From positions 1 to 12,826 of the forward strand of contig JAGZJD010000062.1 in the NCBI GenBank assembly GCA_018365895.1: a stretch of 12,826 bases of DNA, written 5' to 3'. Shown here piece after piece: positions 6,071 to 12,826 of the stretch. The position numbers and the translations under genes were made by a program. Position 1 is the first letter of the stretch. Each line of letters starts with the position of its first letter. Under the pieces are notes generated by a model. It searched no databases. It saw nothing but the letters and a program-made list of their open reading frames with translations, and was not told where the DNA came from. Origin of the DNA: Lachnospiraceae bacterium (GTDB lineage: Bacteria; Bacillota_A; Clostridia; Lachnospirales; Lachnospiraceae).

Positions 6071-7327
6071 ATGAAAAGAAAAAAAGTAGTTGCAAGTATT
6101 TTAGCAGCATCAATGTTGGCAGTAATGCTTGGGGGATGTGGTTCAAAATCATCTGAGGGCGGTAAGTCAAGCGGAAAAGAAAAATTAACATTATGGATGC
6201 CGACTTTCGCAGCAAGTGACGGGAAAATTACAGACATGGATTTCTGGAATGAGAAAATGGATGCATTCGAAAAAGAAAACAACTGTGAAGTGAAAGTTGA
6301 GATTGTTCCGTGGGATAACTATGAAGAGAAATATCTGACAGGTGCAACATCAGATGACGGACCGGATGTAGGATATATGTATATGGAAATGTTCTACGAT
6401 TATATTGATATGGGTGCGCTTACAGATATTGATGAGTATTTCACAGATGAAGAAAAAGAGAATTATTTATACTATGATCTTGGAAATATTCTTGAAGGTC
6501 AATATGCGCTTCCGGTAGTTGTCGGAAATCCTAGAATTCTTGCAGCGAATATGGATTTATTAAATGCAGCCGGAATTGATAAAATTCCATCTACTTGGGA
6601 TGAGTTAGTTTCAGCATGTAAGACAATTCAGGAGAAAACACCGGATGTAACAGCATTTCTTCAAGACTGGGGCAATCCGCATTACGGATCTTTAAATGAG
6701 ATTTTCTGGCCATATTTCTGGGGAGCCGGCGGAGAAATTGTAGATGAGGAAGGAAATCTGACAATTGATTCTGCAGAAGGTCTTGCAGCAACAGAATATT
6801 TATATAGTTTGAAAAAAGATGGAATTCTTACCGATTCCTGCACATCATGTGATGATGTATTGGAGCCATTCAAAAATGGTGAAGCTGCGATGGTAGTAAT
6901 GGCGTCAAGCAATGCGCTTACAGCAACAAATGTAAATTGGGATTTCCAGCCATTAATTCAGGGTCCAAAGGAAAGTAAAACTTTCGTTGCAGCAGATTCT
7001 CTTGTTATGTTTGAAAAATGTTCAAATAAAGAGCTGGCTGCAAAGCTGATGAAGTATATTACAAGTGCAGAGGTAATGTCCGATTTCCATAAGAGAGTTT
7101 CAGAGCAGCCGCCGATTACAAAGGATGAGACATATGCTGGTGATGAAAGATATACAGAATTATTCTCTGATTATGGAGATAACTTCGTTTCTCTTCCGGT
7201 ATTCAAGGGAGCAAGTTCTATGTATGATACACTTTACAAAAACTTACAGTCTATGATGCTCGGTTCAATGTCACCTGAAGATGTTTTAAAAGAAACAACA
7301 GAATACTATAATACGAATTTAAAATAA
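6071..7327 (+). CDS. Sugar ABC transporter solute-binding lipoprotein (family 1, CUT1)
   Basis: The 418-residue lipoprotein starts at ATG 6071 behind AAGGAGG (6057-6063). MKRKKVVASILAASMLAVML is a signal peptide ending in the lipobox L-G-G-C, with C23 as lipidated cysteine, followed by a Ser/Gly/Lys linker. The mature part begins KLTLWMPTFAA and contains IVPWDNYEEKYLTGATSDDG, DVGYMYMEMFYDYIDMG, IPSTWDELVSACKTI, EPFKNGEAAMVVMAS and LAAKLMKYITSAEVM. These are the hallmarks of COG1653 (UgpB/MalE-like) carbohydrate-binding proteins. It captures a sugar or oligosaccharide outside the membrane and delivers it to the two permeases encoded next. Aromatic residues (FWPYFWGAGGE) probably line the ligand site. 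The ligand is not readable from sequence; a glycan or glycoside is suggested by the GH123-like enzyme downstream. An in-frame ATG at 6035 is rejected because it precedes the ribosome-binding site. Confidence 0.95.
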   Translation: MKRKKVVASILAASMLAVMLGGCGSKSSEGGKSSGKEKLTLWMPTFAASDGKITDMDFWNEKMDAFEKENNCEVKVEIVPWDNYEEKYLTGATSDDGPDVGYMYMEMFYDYIDMGALTDIDEYFTDEEKENYLYYDLGNILEGQYALPVVVGNPRILAANMDLLNAAGIDKIPSTWDELVSACKTIQEKTPDVTAFLQDWGNPHYGSLNEIFWPYFWGAGGEIVDEEGNLTIDSAEGLAATEYLYSLKKDGILTDSCTSCDDVLEPFKNGEAAMVVMASSNALTATNVNWDFQPLIQGPKESKTFVAADSLVMFEKCSNKELAAKLMKYITSAEVMSDFHKRVSEQPPITKDETYAGDERYTELFSDYGDNFVSLPVFKGASSMYDTLYKNLQSMMLGSMSPEDVLKETTEYYNTNLK

Positions 7328-7336
7328 GTTTGTTGC

Positions 7337-7362
7337 CGGGAGAGTAGTGAAAAACTCTCCCG
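7337..7362 (+). promoter_or_regulatory. Intercistronic GC-rich hairpin between binding protein and permease genes
   Basis: CGGGAGAGT (7337-7345) and ACTCTCCCG (7354-7362) make a perfect 9-bp stem with an 8-nt loop (AGTGAAAA), 10 nt after the binding-protein stop codon. No T tract follows, so it is not a standard intrinsic terminator. It probably stabilises the 3' end of the upstream message or marks a processing site, which would give more binding protein than permease, as in other binding-protein operons. Confidence 0.65.
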
Positions 7363-7392
7363 ACTGTATTAATAGCAAAAGGAAGTGATTGT

Positions 7393-8277
7393 GTGTTAAA
7401 GAAAAGACAGAAACGAGAAGCATTGCAGGGAATCTTATATGTTTTACCAAGTTTTATTCTGATTATTGGATTCTGTGTAATTCCTATTTTTATGTCAGGT
7501 TATTTTAGTTTTACAAGTTACAACATTATGACACCGCCTAAATTTGTCGGGCTGGAAAATTATATGAAAGTATTTCAGGATAGTTATGTTGCAGACGCAG
7601 CTAAAAATACATTGCTTTATGTTGCAATGACTGTACCGATCCAGACTATTCTGGCACTTGTTTTTGCGGCATTTCTTGCCTATAAAATGCAGACAAAGAC
7701 AGGAGGGCTTCTGAGAAGCCTTATGTTTATTCCGGTAATTGCATCAGCAGTTACAGCAGGTACAATATGGAGAATTATTTTGAATACAGATGGAGGACTT
7801 TTAAATAGTATTTTGAATTTCTTGCATATTGATTCTGTCAATTGGTTGGGAAGTACTAAAACAGCATTGATTAGTATTTGTATTGTAGCAATTTGGAAAA
7901 ATGTTGGATACTTTCTTGTAATTTATTATGCCGGTATTATGGGAATTTCAAGAGATTTATACGAAGCTGCAAAAGTGGATGGAGCAACGTCAATCCAACA
8001 GTTTTTCAAGATTACAATGCCGATGCTGAAACCTATTACATATCTGGTAGTAACGCTTGGTATCATATGGTCATTCCAGGTATTTGATTTATCATACTTA
8101 ATGACAGGAGGCGGACCGGGACGCTCGACAGTAACGCTGGTAATGGGAATTTACAATGCGGCATTTAAACAATACAAAATGGGATATGCATGTGCGATGG
8201 CAATGCTTCTCCTTGCAATTATTTTAGTGATTAATTTGATTGAGAATTTATTCTTCAAGGAAAAGGAGGCGAAGTAG
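7393..8277 (+). CDS. Sugar ABC transporter permease (MalF/UgpA type)
   Basis: The 294-residue inner-membrane protein starts at GTG 7393 behind AAAAGGAAG. Hydrophobic segments lie at about residues 13-36, 74-98, 107-128, 157-181, 213-233 and 263-286, i.e. six spans as expected for the MalF/UgpA-like CUT1 subunit (COG1175). The EAA loop reads YEAAKVDGATSIQQFFKITM followed by P, residues 190-210, with the conserved E-A-A-x3-D-G and closing P; it docks on the ATPase. The last loop FDLSYLMTGGGPGRST is typical of this subunit. It forms the heterodimeric channel with the next gene product. No ATP-binding subunit is encoded in the window, which is common for CUT1 systems in Firmicutes that share an MsmK-like ATPase. 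Substrate as for the binding protein. Confidence 0.95.
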   Translation: MLKKRQKREALQGILYVLPSFILIIGFCVIPIFMSGYFSFTSYNIMTPPKFVGLENYMKVFQDSYVADAAKNTLLYVAMTVPIQTILALVFAAFLAYKMQTKTGGLLRSLMFIPVIASAVTAGTIWRIILNTDGGLLNSILNFLHIDSVNWLGSTKTALISICIVAIWKNVGYFLVIYYAGIMGISRDLYEAAKVDGATSIQQFFKITMPMLKPITYLVVTLGIIWSFQVFDLSYLMTGGGPGRSTVTLVMGIYNAAFKQYKMGYACAMAMLLLAIILVINLIENLFFKEKEAK

Positions 8278-8278
8278 T

Positions 8279-9103
8279 ATGAAAAAGAAGAAATCATGGT
8301 CAGTATCCGGAGTGATTGGATTGTTTTTTATTCTGCTTTTTACAACAATTTGTGTTGCGCCTTTTGTGTATATGCTGATTATGTCATTTACGAAATCAAC
8401 AACGTTAATGATTACATGGAAAGATATTAATTTTACTGATTTTTCGAATTATCAATATGTCTTTGGAAAAAGCGGTTTTTCACGCGCGTTATTAAACAGT
8501 ATGATAGTTGTTATTTGCTCTTGCTTTTTTAACTGCGTAATGGCTTCGATGGCTGCATATGGTTTTGAAAAGAAAAATTTTCCGGGAAAAGAATTCTTAT
8601 TTAAAATTTATATGCTGACATTAATGATTCCGGGGCAGGTAACGATGATTCCTGTATTCATTATTATGAAAAAACTGGGCATGTTAAATACATATTTTGC
8701 ATTGATTGTAATCATTCTGAATGCTTTTGGAGTTTTTCTGATTCGCCAGTTTATGTCCAGTGTACCGGATGAACTTCTGGAAGCAGCAAAAGTTGATGGA
8801 TGTCCGGAATACAGAGTGTTTTTAAATATTGTACTTCCGTTAATCAAACCGGTTCTTGTGTCTCTTGTTGTATTCACATTTGTTACTTCATGGAATGATT
8901 TCTTATGGCCATTGGTTTCTACGACAGATTCCAGTATGTATACATTAACAGTTTCACTGTCACTGTTAAAAACTCAGTACCAGACAAACTATGGACTGAT
9001 TCTTGCAGGAGCAACGGTATCATTTATGTTCCCATTTCTTTTGTATGCATTTTTACAAAAGGAATTTGTAGAAGGAATTGCACTTGGTGGTGTAAAAGGT
9101 TAG
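8279..9103 (+). CDS. Sugar ABC transporter permease (MalG/UgpE type)
   Basis: The 274-residue second permease starts at ATG 8279, with AAAAGGAGG at 8261-8269; its start codon is one base after the first permease's stop, so translation is coupled. Six hydrophobic spans are visible, at about residues 12-36, 73-95, 108-132, 138-157, 188-207 and 238-259. The EAA loop reads LLEAAKVDGCPEYRVFLNIV followed by LP (residues 166-187), and FTFVTSWNDFLWPL directly after is a signature of MalG/UgpE-like subunits (COG0395). The C-terminus KEFVEGIALGGVKG is the usual ending. It completes the membrane channel with the preceding permease. A start further upstream in frame (8240) would overlap the first permease and lacks a ribosome-binding site. 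Confidence 0.95.
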   Translation: MKKKKSWSVSGVIGLFFILLFTTICVAPFVYMLIMSFTKSTTLMITWKDINFTDFSNYQYVFGKSGFSRALLNSMIVVICSCFFNCVMASMAAYGFEKKNFPGKEFLFKIYMLTLMIPGQVTMIPVFIIMKKLGMLNTYFALIVIILNAFGVFLIRQFMSSVPDELLEAAKVDGCPEYRVFLNIVLPLIKPVLVSLVVFTFVTSWNDFLWPLVSTTDSSMYTLTVSLSLLKTQYQTNYGLILAGATVSFMFPFLLYAFLQKEFVEGIALGGVKG

Positions 9104-9121
9104 AAAGGCGGATCGTGCAGT

Positions 9122-10771
9122 ATGAAATATTTTAAGATTAAAACAGTTTCAGCTATGGAGAAAGTGTTTGCTTCCAAAGAACCTTCAGGAGAAGGCTGTA
9201 TGCTGCATATGACGGCATTGAAAGGAGAGACAATCTCCTTTCAGCTGGCATATTACTGGGCAGGAGAAAGAAAAGAACGAGGTAAAGTAGAAATAAGTTC
9301 ACCGATAAAAGAATATGCTAATGTACGGCTTGTTCAGCTTGTGCCGTGTGAATATCCATGTCACCTGAAACGTGATGATGATTATCTTGTAACAGAGCCG
9401 GGATTATATCCGGACCTTTTGACTGAAATTCCAGCTCTTGGATTTCCGATGGTAAGTGGGCAATGGAGAAGTCTCTGGGTGGATGTTGAAATTCCGGAAG
9501 AATCGGAAGCAGGCGTATATCCACTGGAAATTCGTATGATACATGATGGAGAATTAGTCGGAAAAGTGGAAATGACGATAGAAATTATCGCCGCTGTATT
9601 GCCAAAGCTGTCATTGCTGCATACAGAATGGTTTCATTCAGATTGCCTTGCACAGTATTATGGAGTTCCGATCTTTTCAGAACAATACTGGAATATTGTG
9701 GAACAATTTGTGCTTGAGGCAACAAAACGGCATTGCAACATGATCTTAACTCCAATTTTTACCCCTCCGCTTGATACTGCGGTAGGTGGAGAACGTCCAA
9801 CAGTACAGCTTGTTGATGTATGGGAAGAAGAAAAAGGACAGTACCGTTTTGAATTTGAAAGATTGGAGAGATGGGTTTCACTTTGCAAACGATGCGGAAT
9901 AGAATATTTTGAAATGTCACATTTGTTTTCACAGTGGGGAGCAGTTGCAGCACCAAAAGTTGTTGGTTACCGCGACGGAGAACTTCAAAAATTATTTGGT
10001 TGGGATACAGATGCATCCGGAGAAGAATATGCAGCATTTCTTCACCAATTTTTGACAGCGTTAAAAAAAGAATTAGAACAATTGGGGATTGCAGAGAAAA
10101 CTTATTTTCATATTTCCGATGAACCGCAGATGTCTCAGCTGGAATCTTACCAGGCAGCAAGGAACGTGGTAGCAGAGGATTTAAAAGACTATGTAATATT
10201 TGATGCATTATCCGATTATGAATTCTATCAAAAAGGACTGGTAAGTCAGCCGGTTTGTGCTTTAAATCACATCGAACCATTTTTGAAAGATCGTCCGGAA
10301 AAATTATGGGGTTATTATTGTACTGCTCAGTATCAGGATGTTTCCAATCGTTTTATTGCACAGCCCGGACAGCGTACAAGGATACTGGGAGCACAGCTGT
10401 ATAAGTATAACATAGATGGCTTTTTACATTGGGGATATAATTTCTATAATTCAGAGTATTCTCTGTATGAAATTGATCCGTATAAATGTACAGATGCGGG
10501 AGGAGCATTTCCGTCCGGAGATTCGTTCCTTGTATATCCGGGACCGGGCGGAAAACCGGAAGAATCTATACGAATGATGATGATGGATGAAGCTATGAAT
10601 GATTTTAGAGCTATGAAACTTCTCGAACAACTAGCAGGACGAGAGGCAGTTATGAAATGTATTGAAAGCAGTCCGGAGGAAATAGTTACATTTAGTAAAT
10701 ATCCAAGAAGTATTTCGTATATGATTGCATGCAGAAACCGAATCAATGAGGCGATTCGTCAGGCTTTGTAG
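9122..10771 (+). CDS. DUF4091 / GH123-related glycoside hydrolase-like protein, cytoplasmic
   Basis: The 549-residue protein has no signal peptide. Residues ~1-160 look like a beta-sandwich: MTALKGETISFQLAYYW, LWVDVEIPEESEAGVYP. They are followed by a barrel-like catalytic region (FHSDCLAQYYGVPIFSEQYW, LTPIFTPPLDT, YFEMSHLFSQWG) and a C-terminal DUF4091 block (FLHWGYNFYN, GDSFLVYPGP, then ESIRMMMMDEAMNDFRAMKL). TYFHISDEPQ places an Asp-Glu pair at residues 333-334, the arrangement used in GH123 beta-N-acetylgalactosaminidases, where Glu is the acid/base and Asp stabilises a substrate-assisted oxazoline intermediate. In DUF4091 the C-terminal helix usually reads R-x-E-x-x-R-D-G; here it is M-M-M-M-D-E-A, a deviation. 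AAAGGCGG precedes the start, 18 nt after the permease stop, so it belongs to the transport operon and probably cleaves the imported glycan. GalNAc specificity is only an analogy. Confidence 0.82.
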   Translation: MKYFKIKTVSAMEKVFASKEPSGEGCMLHMTALKGETISFQLAYYWAGERKERGKVEISSPIKEYANVRLVQLVPCEYPCHLKRDDDYLVTEPGLYPDLLTEIPALGFPMVSGQWRSLWVDVEIPEESEAGVYPLEIRMIHDGELVGKVEMTIEIIAAVLPKLSLLHTEWFHSDCLAQYYGVPIFSEQYWNIVEQFVLEATKRHCNMILTPIFTPPLDTAVGGERPTVQLVDVWEEEKGQYRFEFERLERWVSLCKRCGIEYFEMSHLFSQWGAVAAPKVVGYRDGELQKLFGWDTDASGEEYAAFLHQFLTALKKELEQLGIAEKTYFHISDEPQMSQLESYQAARNVVAEDLKDYVIFDALSDYEFYQKGLVSQPVCALNHIEPFLKDRPEKLWGYYCTAQYQDVSNRFIAQPGQRTRILGAQLYKYNIDGFLHWGYNFYNSEYSLYEIDPYKCTDAGGAFPSGDSFLVYPGPGGKPEESIRMMMMDEAMNDFRAMKLLEQLAGREAVMKCIESSPEEIVTFSKYPRSISYMIACRNRINEAIRQAL

Positions 10772-10820
10772 AAGAAGCATAATTTGAGAAAATTCCGTTA
10801 GTATAATTGGGGTGCAAATG

Positions 10821-11399
10821 ATGAATACTTACGAGAGCATTACTTTGACAGAAGAACTGATTATTACAGAGGCAAAGAAGACATTTTACACTCCGTTGAA
10901 TAATCCGTATATTTGCAAGTTGGAGCGATATCCGAATGCTGCATTTGGAAGTGAGCAGATTATTAAAATTTCTTTGGAGTCTATGTTGATCAGTATTTTT
11001 CGGAGATATACAACAAAAGAACCATTGCTTCTATATGGAACAGATCATCCAATGATGCATCGCAGCAGTGATGAATTTGTTCGACAGGTAACACAGTATA
11101 TGGATCAGCATCTTGGAGAAAAGCTTACAGTAACACAGATATGTAAAGAGAATATGATCGGAAGATCAAATCTCCAGAAAATTTTTCATGAGAAAAAAGG
11201 CTGTGGTGTGATGGAGTACTATGCATATCTTAAAATCGAAGCTGCGAAAAAGTTGATTCGGGAGGATAAATATAATTATTCTCAGATTGCGAATATTCTT
11301 GGTTACTCTTCGTATCAGTATTTTTCTTTGCAGTTTAAAAAATATACGCGAATGACTCCGTCGGAATATCATATGTCTATCAAATCTTTTTCGGAGTAA
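10821..11399 (+). CDS. AraC-family transcriptional regulator lacking the cupin sensor domain
   Basis: Residues ~87-185 form a complete AraC/XylS DNA-binding domain: first helix-turn-helix LTVTQICKENMIGRSNLQKI (102-121), linker helix EYYAYLKIEAAKKLI, second helix-turn-helix YSQIANILGYSSYQYFSLQF (153-172), then the signature KYTRMTPSEYH. Residues ~8-64 (LTEELIITEAKKTF, then FGSEQIIKISLESMLISIFR) match the helical connector that in ~290-residue relatives follows the N-terminal cupin. The ~90-100-residue cupin itself is absent, and only 49 nt separate this start from the upstream stop. GGGG at 10809-10812 lies 8 nt before ATG 10821 (another ATG is at 10818, and a GTG at 10812 overlaps that GGGG). 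It is either a degenerate remnant or a ligand-independent activator. Its place beside the sugar operon suggests that operon as target (inference). Confidence 0.85.
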   Translation: MNTYESITLTEELIITEAKKTFYTPLNNPYICKLERYPNAAFGSEQIIKISLESMLISIFRRYTTKEPLLLYGTDHPMMHRSSDEFVRQVTQYMDQHLGEKLTVTQICKENMIGRSNLQKIFHEKKGCGVMEYYAYLKIEAAKKLIREDKYNYSQIANILGYSSYQYFSLQFKKYTRMTPSEYHMSIKSFSE

Positions 11400-11402
11400 T
11401 AC

Positions 11403-11431
11403 TTGACGGCGTAAAAGGTTAATTGTATAAT
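11403..11431 (+). promoter_or_regulatory. Near-consensus sigma-A promoter upstream of mntP
   Basis: TTGACG (11403-11408) and TATAAT (11426-11431) are separated by exactly 17 bp, starting 4 nt after the AraC-gene stop. Transcription should begin near 11438, only about 10 nt before the terminator-like hairpin. No better promoter lies between that hairpin and mntP. Confidence 0.85.
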
Positions 11432-11447
11432 AGTTTGAACTGAAAAA

Positions 11448-11483
11448 CTTATCCGCATATAGGACATGCGGATAGGTTTTTTT
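11448..11483 (+). terminator. Intrinsic terminator / attenuator in the mntP leader
   Basis: CTTATCCGCAT (11448-11458) pairs with ATGCGGATAGG (11466-11476) in an 11-bp stem with one G-T pair and a 7-nt loop, followed by seven T (11477-11483). Five A at 11443-11447 would also give a T tract on the other strand. It stops read-through from the AraC gene, but since it lies downstream of the mntP promoter it should also attenuate mntP. Confidence 0.85.
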
Positions 11484-11532
11484 GCAGTATAGATGTTTGA
11501 GAAACAGAACGTAAAAGGAGAGTGTGGTTGTC

Positions 11533-12102
11533 GTGAATATTGTGGAGTTACTGCTGATTGCAGTCGGACTGTCTATGGATGCGTTTGCTGTGGCAGTATG
11601 TAAAGGGCTTTCTATGAAAAAATGCACTGTGAAAAAAGCAATGCTCGTAGGCGCGTGGTTTGGTATTTTCCAGGGGGGAATGCCTCTGATCGGTTATTTT
11701 CTTGGCGTGCAGTTTAAAGAAATCATTACATCCATTGATCACTGGATTGCATTTGTATTGTTGGGGATGATTGGTGGAAATATGATTAGAGAAGCTTTCT
11801 GTGAAGAAGAGGCAGAGTGTGCTGTACAGCAGGAAAGTCTCGATGTGAGAACAATGTTTGGACTTGCAATTGCCACGAGTATTGATGCGCTTGCAATAGG
11901 TGTCACATTTGCATTTTTGCAGGTGAAGATTGTTCCTGCAGTAAGTTTTATCGGAATTGTCACCTTTATTCTATCAGTGATCGGTGTAAAAGTTGGAAAT
12001 GTATTTGGAGAAAAATACAGCAAAAAGGCCGAAATAGCAGGAGGAGTTATTCTTATTCTGTTGGGAATTAAGATTTTATTGGAACATACAGGAATCCTAT
12101 GA
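11533..12102 (+). CDS. mntP: Manganese efflux pump MntP
   Basis: The 189-residue membrane protein has the internal duplication of MntP (formerly DUF204): [20 protein letters not shown] with D16 in the first half, and [20 protein letters not shown] with D118 in the second. These Asp residues are required for transport in studied homologues. [19 protein letters not shown] is the other family block, and about six hydrophobic spans are present. It exports Mn2+ from the cytoplasm and protects against manganese excess. GTG 11533 is chosen because it gives the family-typical MNIVELLL start 12 nt after AAGGAG (11515-11520); GTG 11524 is in frame but only 3 nt away. Transcription starts from the TTGACG/TATAAT promoter and must pass the terminator-like hairpin 50 nt upstream of the gene. 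No manganese riboswitch of the yybP-ykoY type was seen. Confidence 0.94.
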   Translation: MNIVELLLIAVGLSMDAFAVAVCKGLSMKKCTVKKAMLVGAWFGIFQGGMPLIGYFLGVQFKEIITSIDHWIAFVLLGMIGGNMIREAFCEEEAECAVQQESLDVRTMFGLAIATSIDALAIGVTFAFLQVKIVPAVSFIGIVTFILSVIGVKVGNVFGEKYSKKAEIAGGVILILLGIKILLEHTGIL

Positions 12103-12108
12103 TATACT
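12079..12108 (+). promoter_or_regulatory. Possible promoter of prmA within the 3' end of mntP
   Basis: TTGGAA (12079-12084) and TATACT (12103-12108) are spaced by 18 bp, matching the consensus at four and five of six positions. The start would fall near 12115, just before the prmA ribosome-binding site. Weak evidence; prmA could equally be read through from mntP, as no terminator lies between them. Confidence 0.35.
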
Positions 12109-12139
12109 TGGAGAAGGGAAAAGGAGGATCAGAACTCTT

Positions 12140-12826
12140 ATGAAGTGGAATAGATTTAAATTAAAAACAAAAACAGAAGCGGAAGATATTATTAGCAGTA
12201 CTCTGATGGAGATCGGAATACAAGGAATAGAGATTGAAGATAAGGTACCGTTGACAGCAATGGAAAAAGAGCAGATGTTTGTTGATATTTTGCCGGATAA
12301 TGGTCCGGATGACGGAATTGCTTATATCAGTTTCTATTTAGAAGAGGAAGAGGATAAAGAAGAAGTTCTGGCTGCGGTAAGAAGAGAACTGGAAGAGTTG
12401 AGAGCATTTATCGATATTGGAGAAGGAAGCATTGAGGAATCACAGACAGAAGATGTGGATTGGGTAAATAACTGGAAGAAATATTTTCATCAGTTCTATG
12501 TAGACGACGTATTAATTATCCCATCCTGGGAGGAGGTAAAACCGGAAGACGAAGATAAGATGATTATTCATATTGATCCGGGAACTGCTTTTGGGACAGG
12601 AATGCATGAGACTACTCAGCTTTGTATCCGTGCTATTCGCAAATATGTAACAGAAGGCGCAGAAGTTCTTGATGTTGGCTGTGGAAGCGGAATTCTTGGA
12701 ATGTTAGCGTTGAAGTTTGGCGCAGGACATTCACTTGGTACAGATCTTGATCCATGTGCAATTGATGCGACTCATGAGAATATGGAAGTGAATGGGATTC
12801 GGAAAGATCAGTATGAAGTTATGATT
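12140..12826 (+). CDS. prmA: Ribosomal protein L11 methyltransferase PrmA (3' end beyond window)
   Basis: The gene starts at ATG 12140, 12 nt after AAGGAGG (12121-12127), and is open to the last base, giving 229 of the usual ~310-320 residues. MKWNRFKLKTKTEAEDIIS begins the N-terminal substrate-recognition domain. VDWVNNWKKYFHQFYV and IDPGTAFGTGMHETTQLC (residues ~107-162) are PrmA signatures. LDVGCGSGILGMLALKFGAG (177-196), followed by TDLDPCAIDATHENMEVNG, is the S-adenosylmethionine-binding Rossmann motif with its acidic residue. It transfers methyl groups to ribosomal protein L11 in the cytoplasm. In many clostridia prmA is followed by the 16S rRNA methyltransferase gene rsmE; that lies outside this window. 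There are 37 nt between the mntP stop and this start. No defect is visible in the part present. Confidence 0.95.
   Translation, partial: MKWNRFKLKTKTEAEDIISSTLMEIGIQGIEIEDKVPLTAMEKEQMFVDILPDNGPDDGIAYISFYLEEEEDKEEVLAAVRRELEELRAFIDIGEGSIEESQTEDVDWVNNWKKYFHQFYVDDVLIIPSWEEVKPEDEDKMIIHIDPGTAFGTGMHETTQLCIRAIRKYVTEGAEVLDVGCGSGILGMLALKFGAGHSLGTDLDPCAIDATHENMEVNGIRKDQYEVMI

Noticed and set aside
7337..7362. Stem after the binding-protein gene as intrinsic terminator
   Set aside because: No T tract follows, and the permeases downstream have no promoter of their own that I can see.
7878..8087. Plus-strand small frame inside the first permease
   Set aside because: Out-of-frame shadow with no ribosome-binding site or recognisable content.
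10784..10807. TTGAGA/TATAAT promoter of the AraC gene
   Set aside because: The spacer is only 12 bp, too short for sigma-A; no alternative -35 at 16-18 bp.
11432..11532. yybP-ykoY manganese riboswitch before mntP
   Set aside because: This would be the expected regulator, but the leader contains only the terminator stem and a small 5-bp hairpin (11494-11506); there is no room or conserved loop sequence for the aptamer.
1..12826. CRISPR arrays, tRNA/rRNA genes, insertion sequences, attachment sites
   Set aside because: Scanned by eye on both strands; no regularly spaced repeats, cloverleaf-like genes, transposase motifs or terminal inverted repeats were found.

Overview
The window looks like chromosomal DNA of a low-to-moderate G+C Firmicute, most likely a gut Lachnospiraceae-type clostridium. 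The reasons are the A/T-rich third codon positions, strong AAGGAGG ribosome-binding sites, GTG starts, and the gene families present (DUF6320 membrane protein, Ddh-type diaminopimelate dehydrogenase, CUT1 sugar ABC cassette without its own ATPase, DUF4091/GH123-like enzyme, MntP, PrmA). All complete genes are on the + strand. No tRNA, rRNA, CRISPR array, IS element or phage gene was seen.

Layout. (1) Bases 1 to about 83 do not belong with what follows. They are G+C-rich and, read on the minus strand, encode a recognisable piece of the EcfT C-terminal region. They abut the middle of a + strand gene for an acyltransferase-like protein fused to a DUF6320 membrane domain (ending at 976). This is probably an assembly chimera or, less likely, a real rearrangement. 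(2) 1028-3711 is a tight cluster: a divergent cyclophilin, two flavodoxin-fold proteins whose genes overlap, and a PflX-type (COG1313) radical SAM protein. The first flavoprotein carries an Isf-like four-cysteine motif but no FMN phosphate loop. The second carries the loop but no cysteine cluster, which suggests a heteromeric redox enzyme. This is the least understood part of the window. (3) 3810-5844 holds ddh (meso-DAP dehydrogenase) and a class I DAHP synthase as an apparent operon, closed by a perfect 12-bp stem terminator at 5880-5921.

(4) 5941-10771 is a carbohydrate locus: a promoter with two GGACAA half-sites 21 bp apart, a lipoprotein solute-binding protein, a GC-rich intercistronic hairpin, two CUT1-type permeases, and a cytoplasmic DUF4091/GH123-like enzyme with an Asp-Glu pair. 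The likely logic is import of a glycan or glycoside followed by intracellular cleavage, with an ATPase supplied from elsewhere. (5) 10821-11399 encodes an AraC-family regulator that has lost its cupin sensor domain. (6) 11403-12102 is mntP (Mn2+ efflux), with a near-consensus promoter directly followed by an intrinsic terminator hairpin before the gene, then (7) prmA (ribosomal protein L11 methyltransferase), cut by the window end.

All functional calls come from reading motifs by eye; no database search was run.
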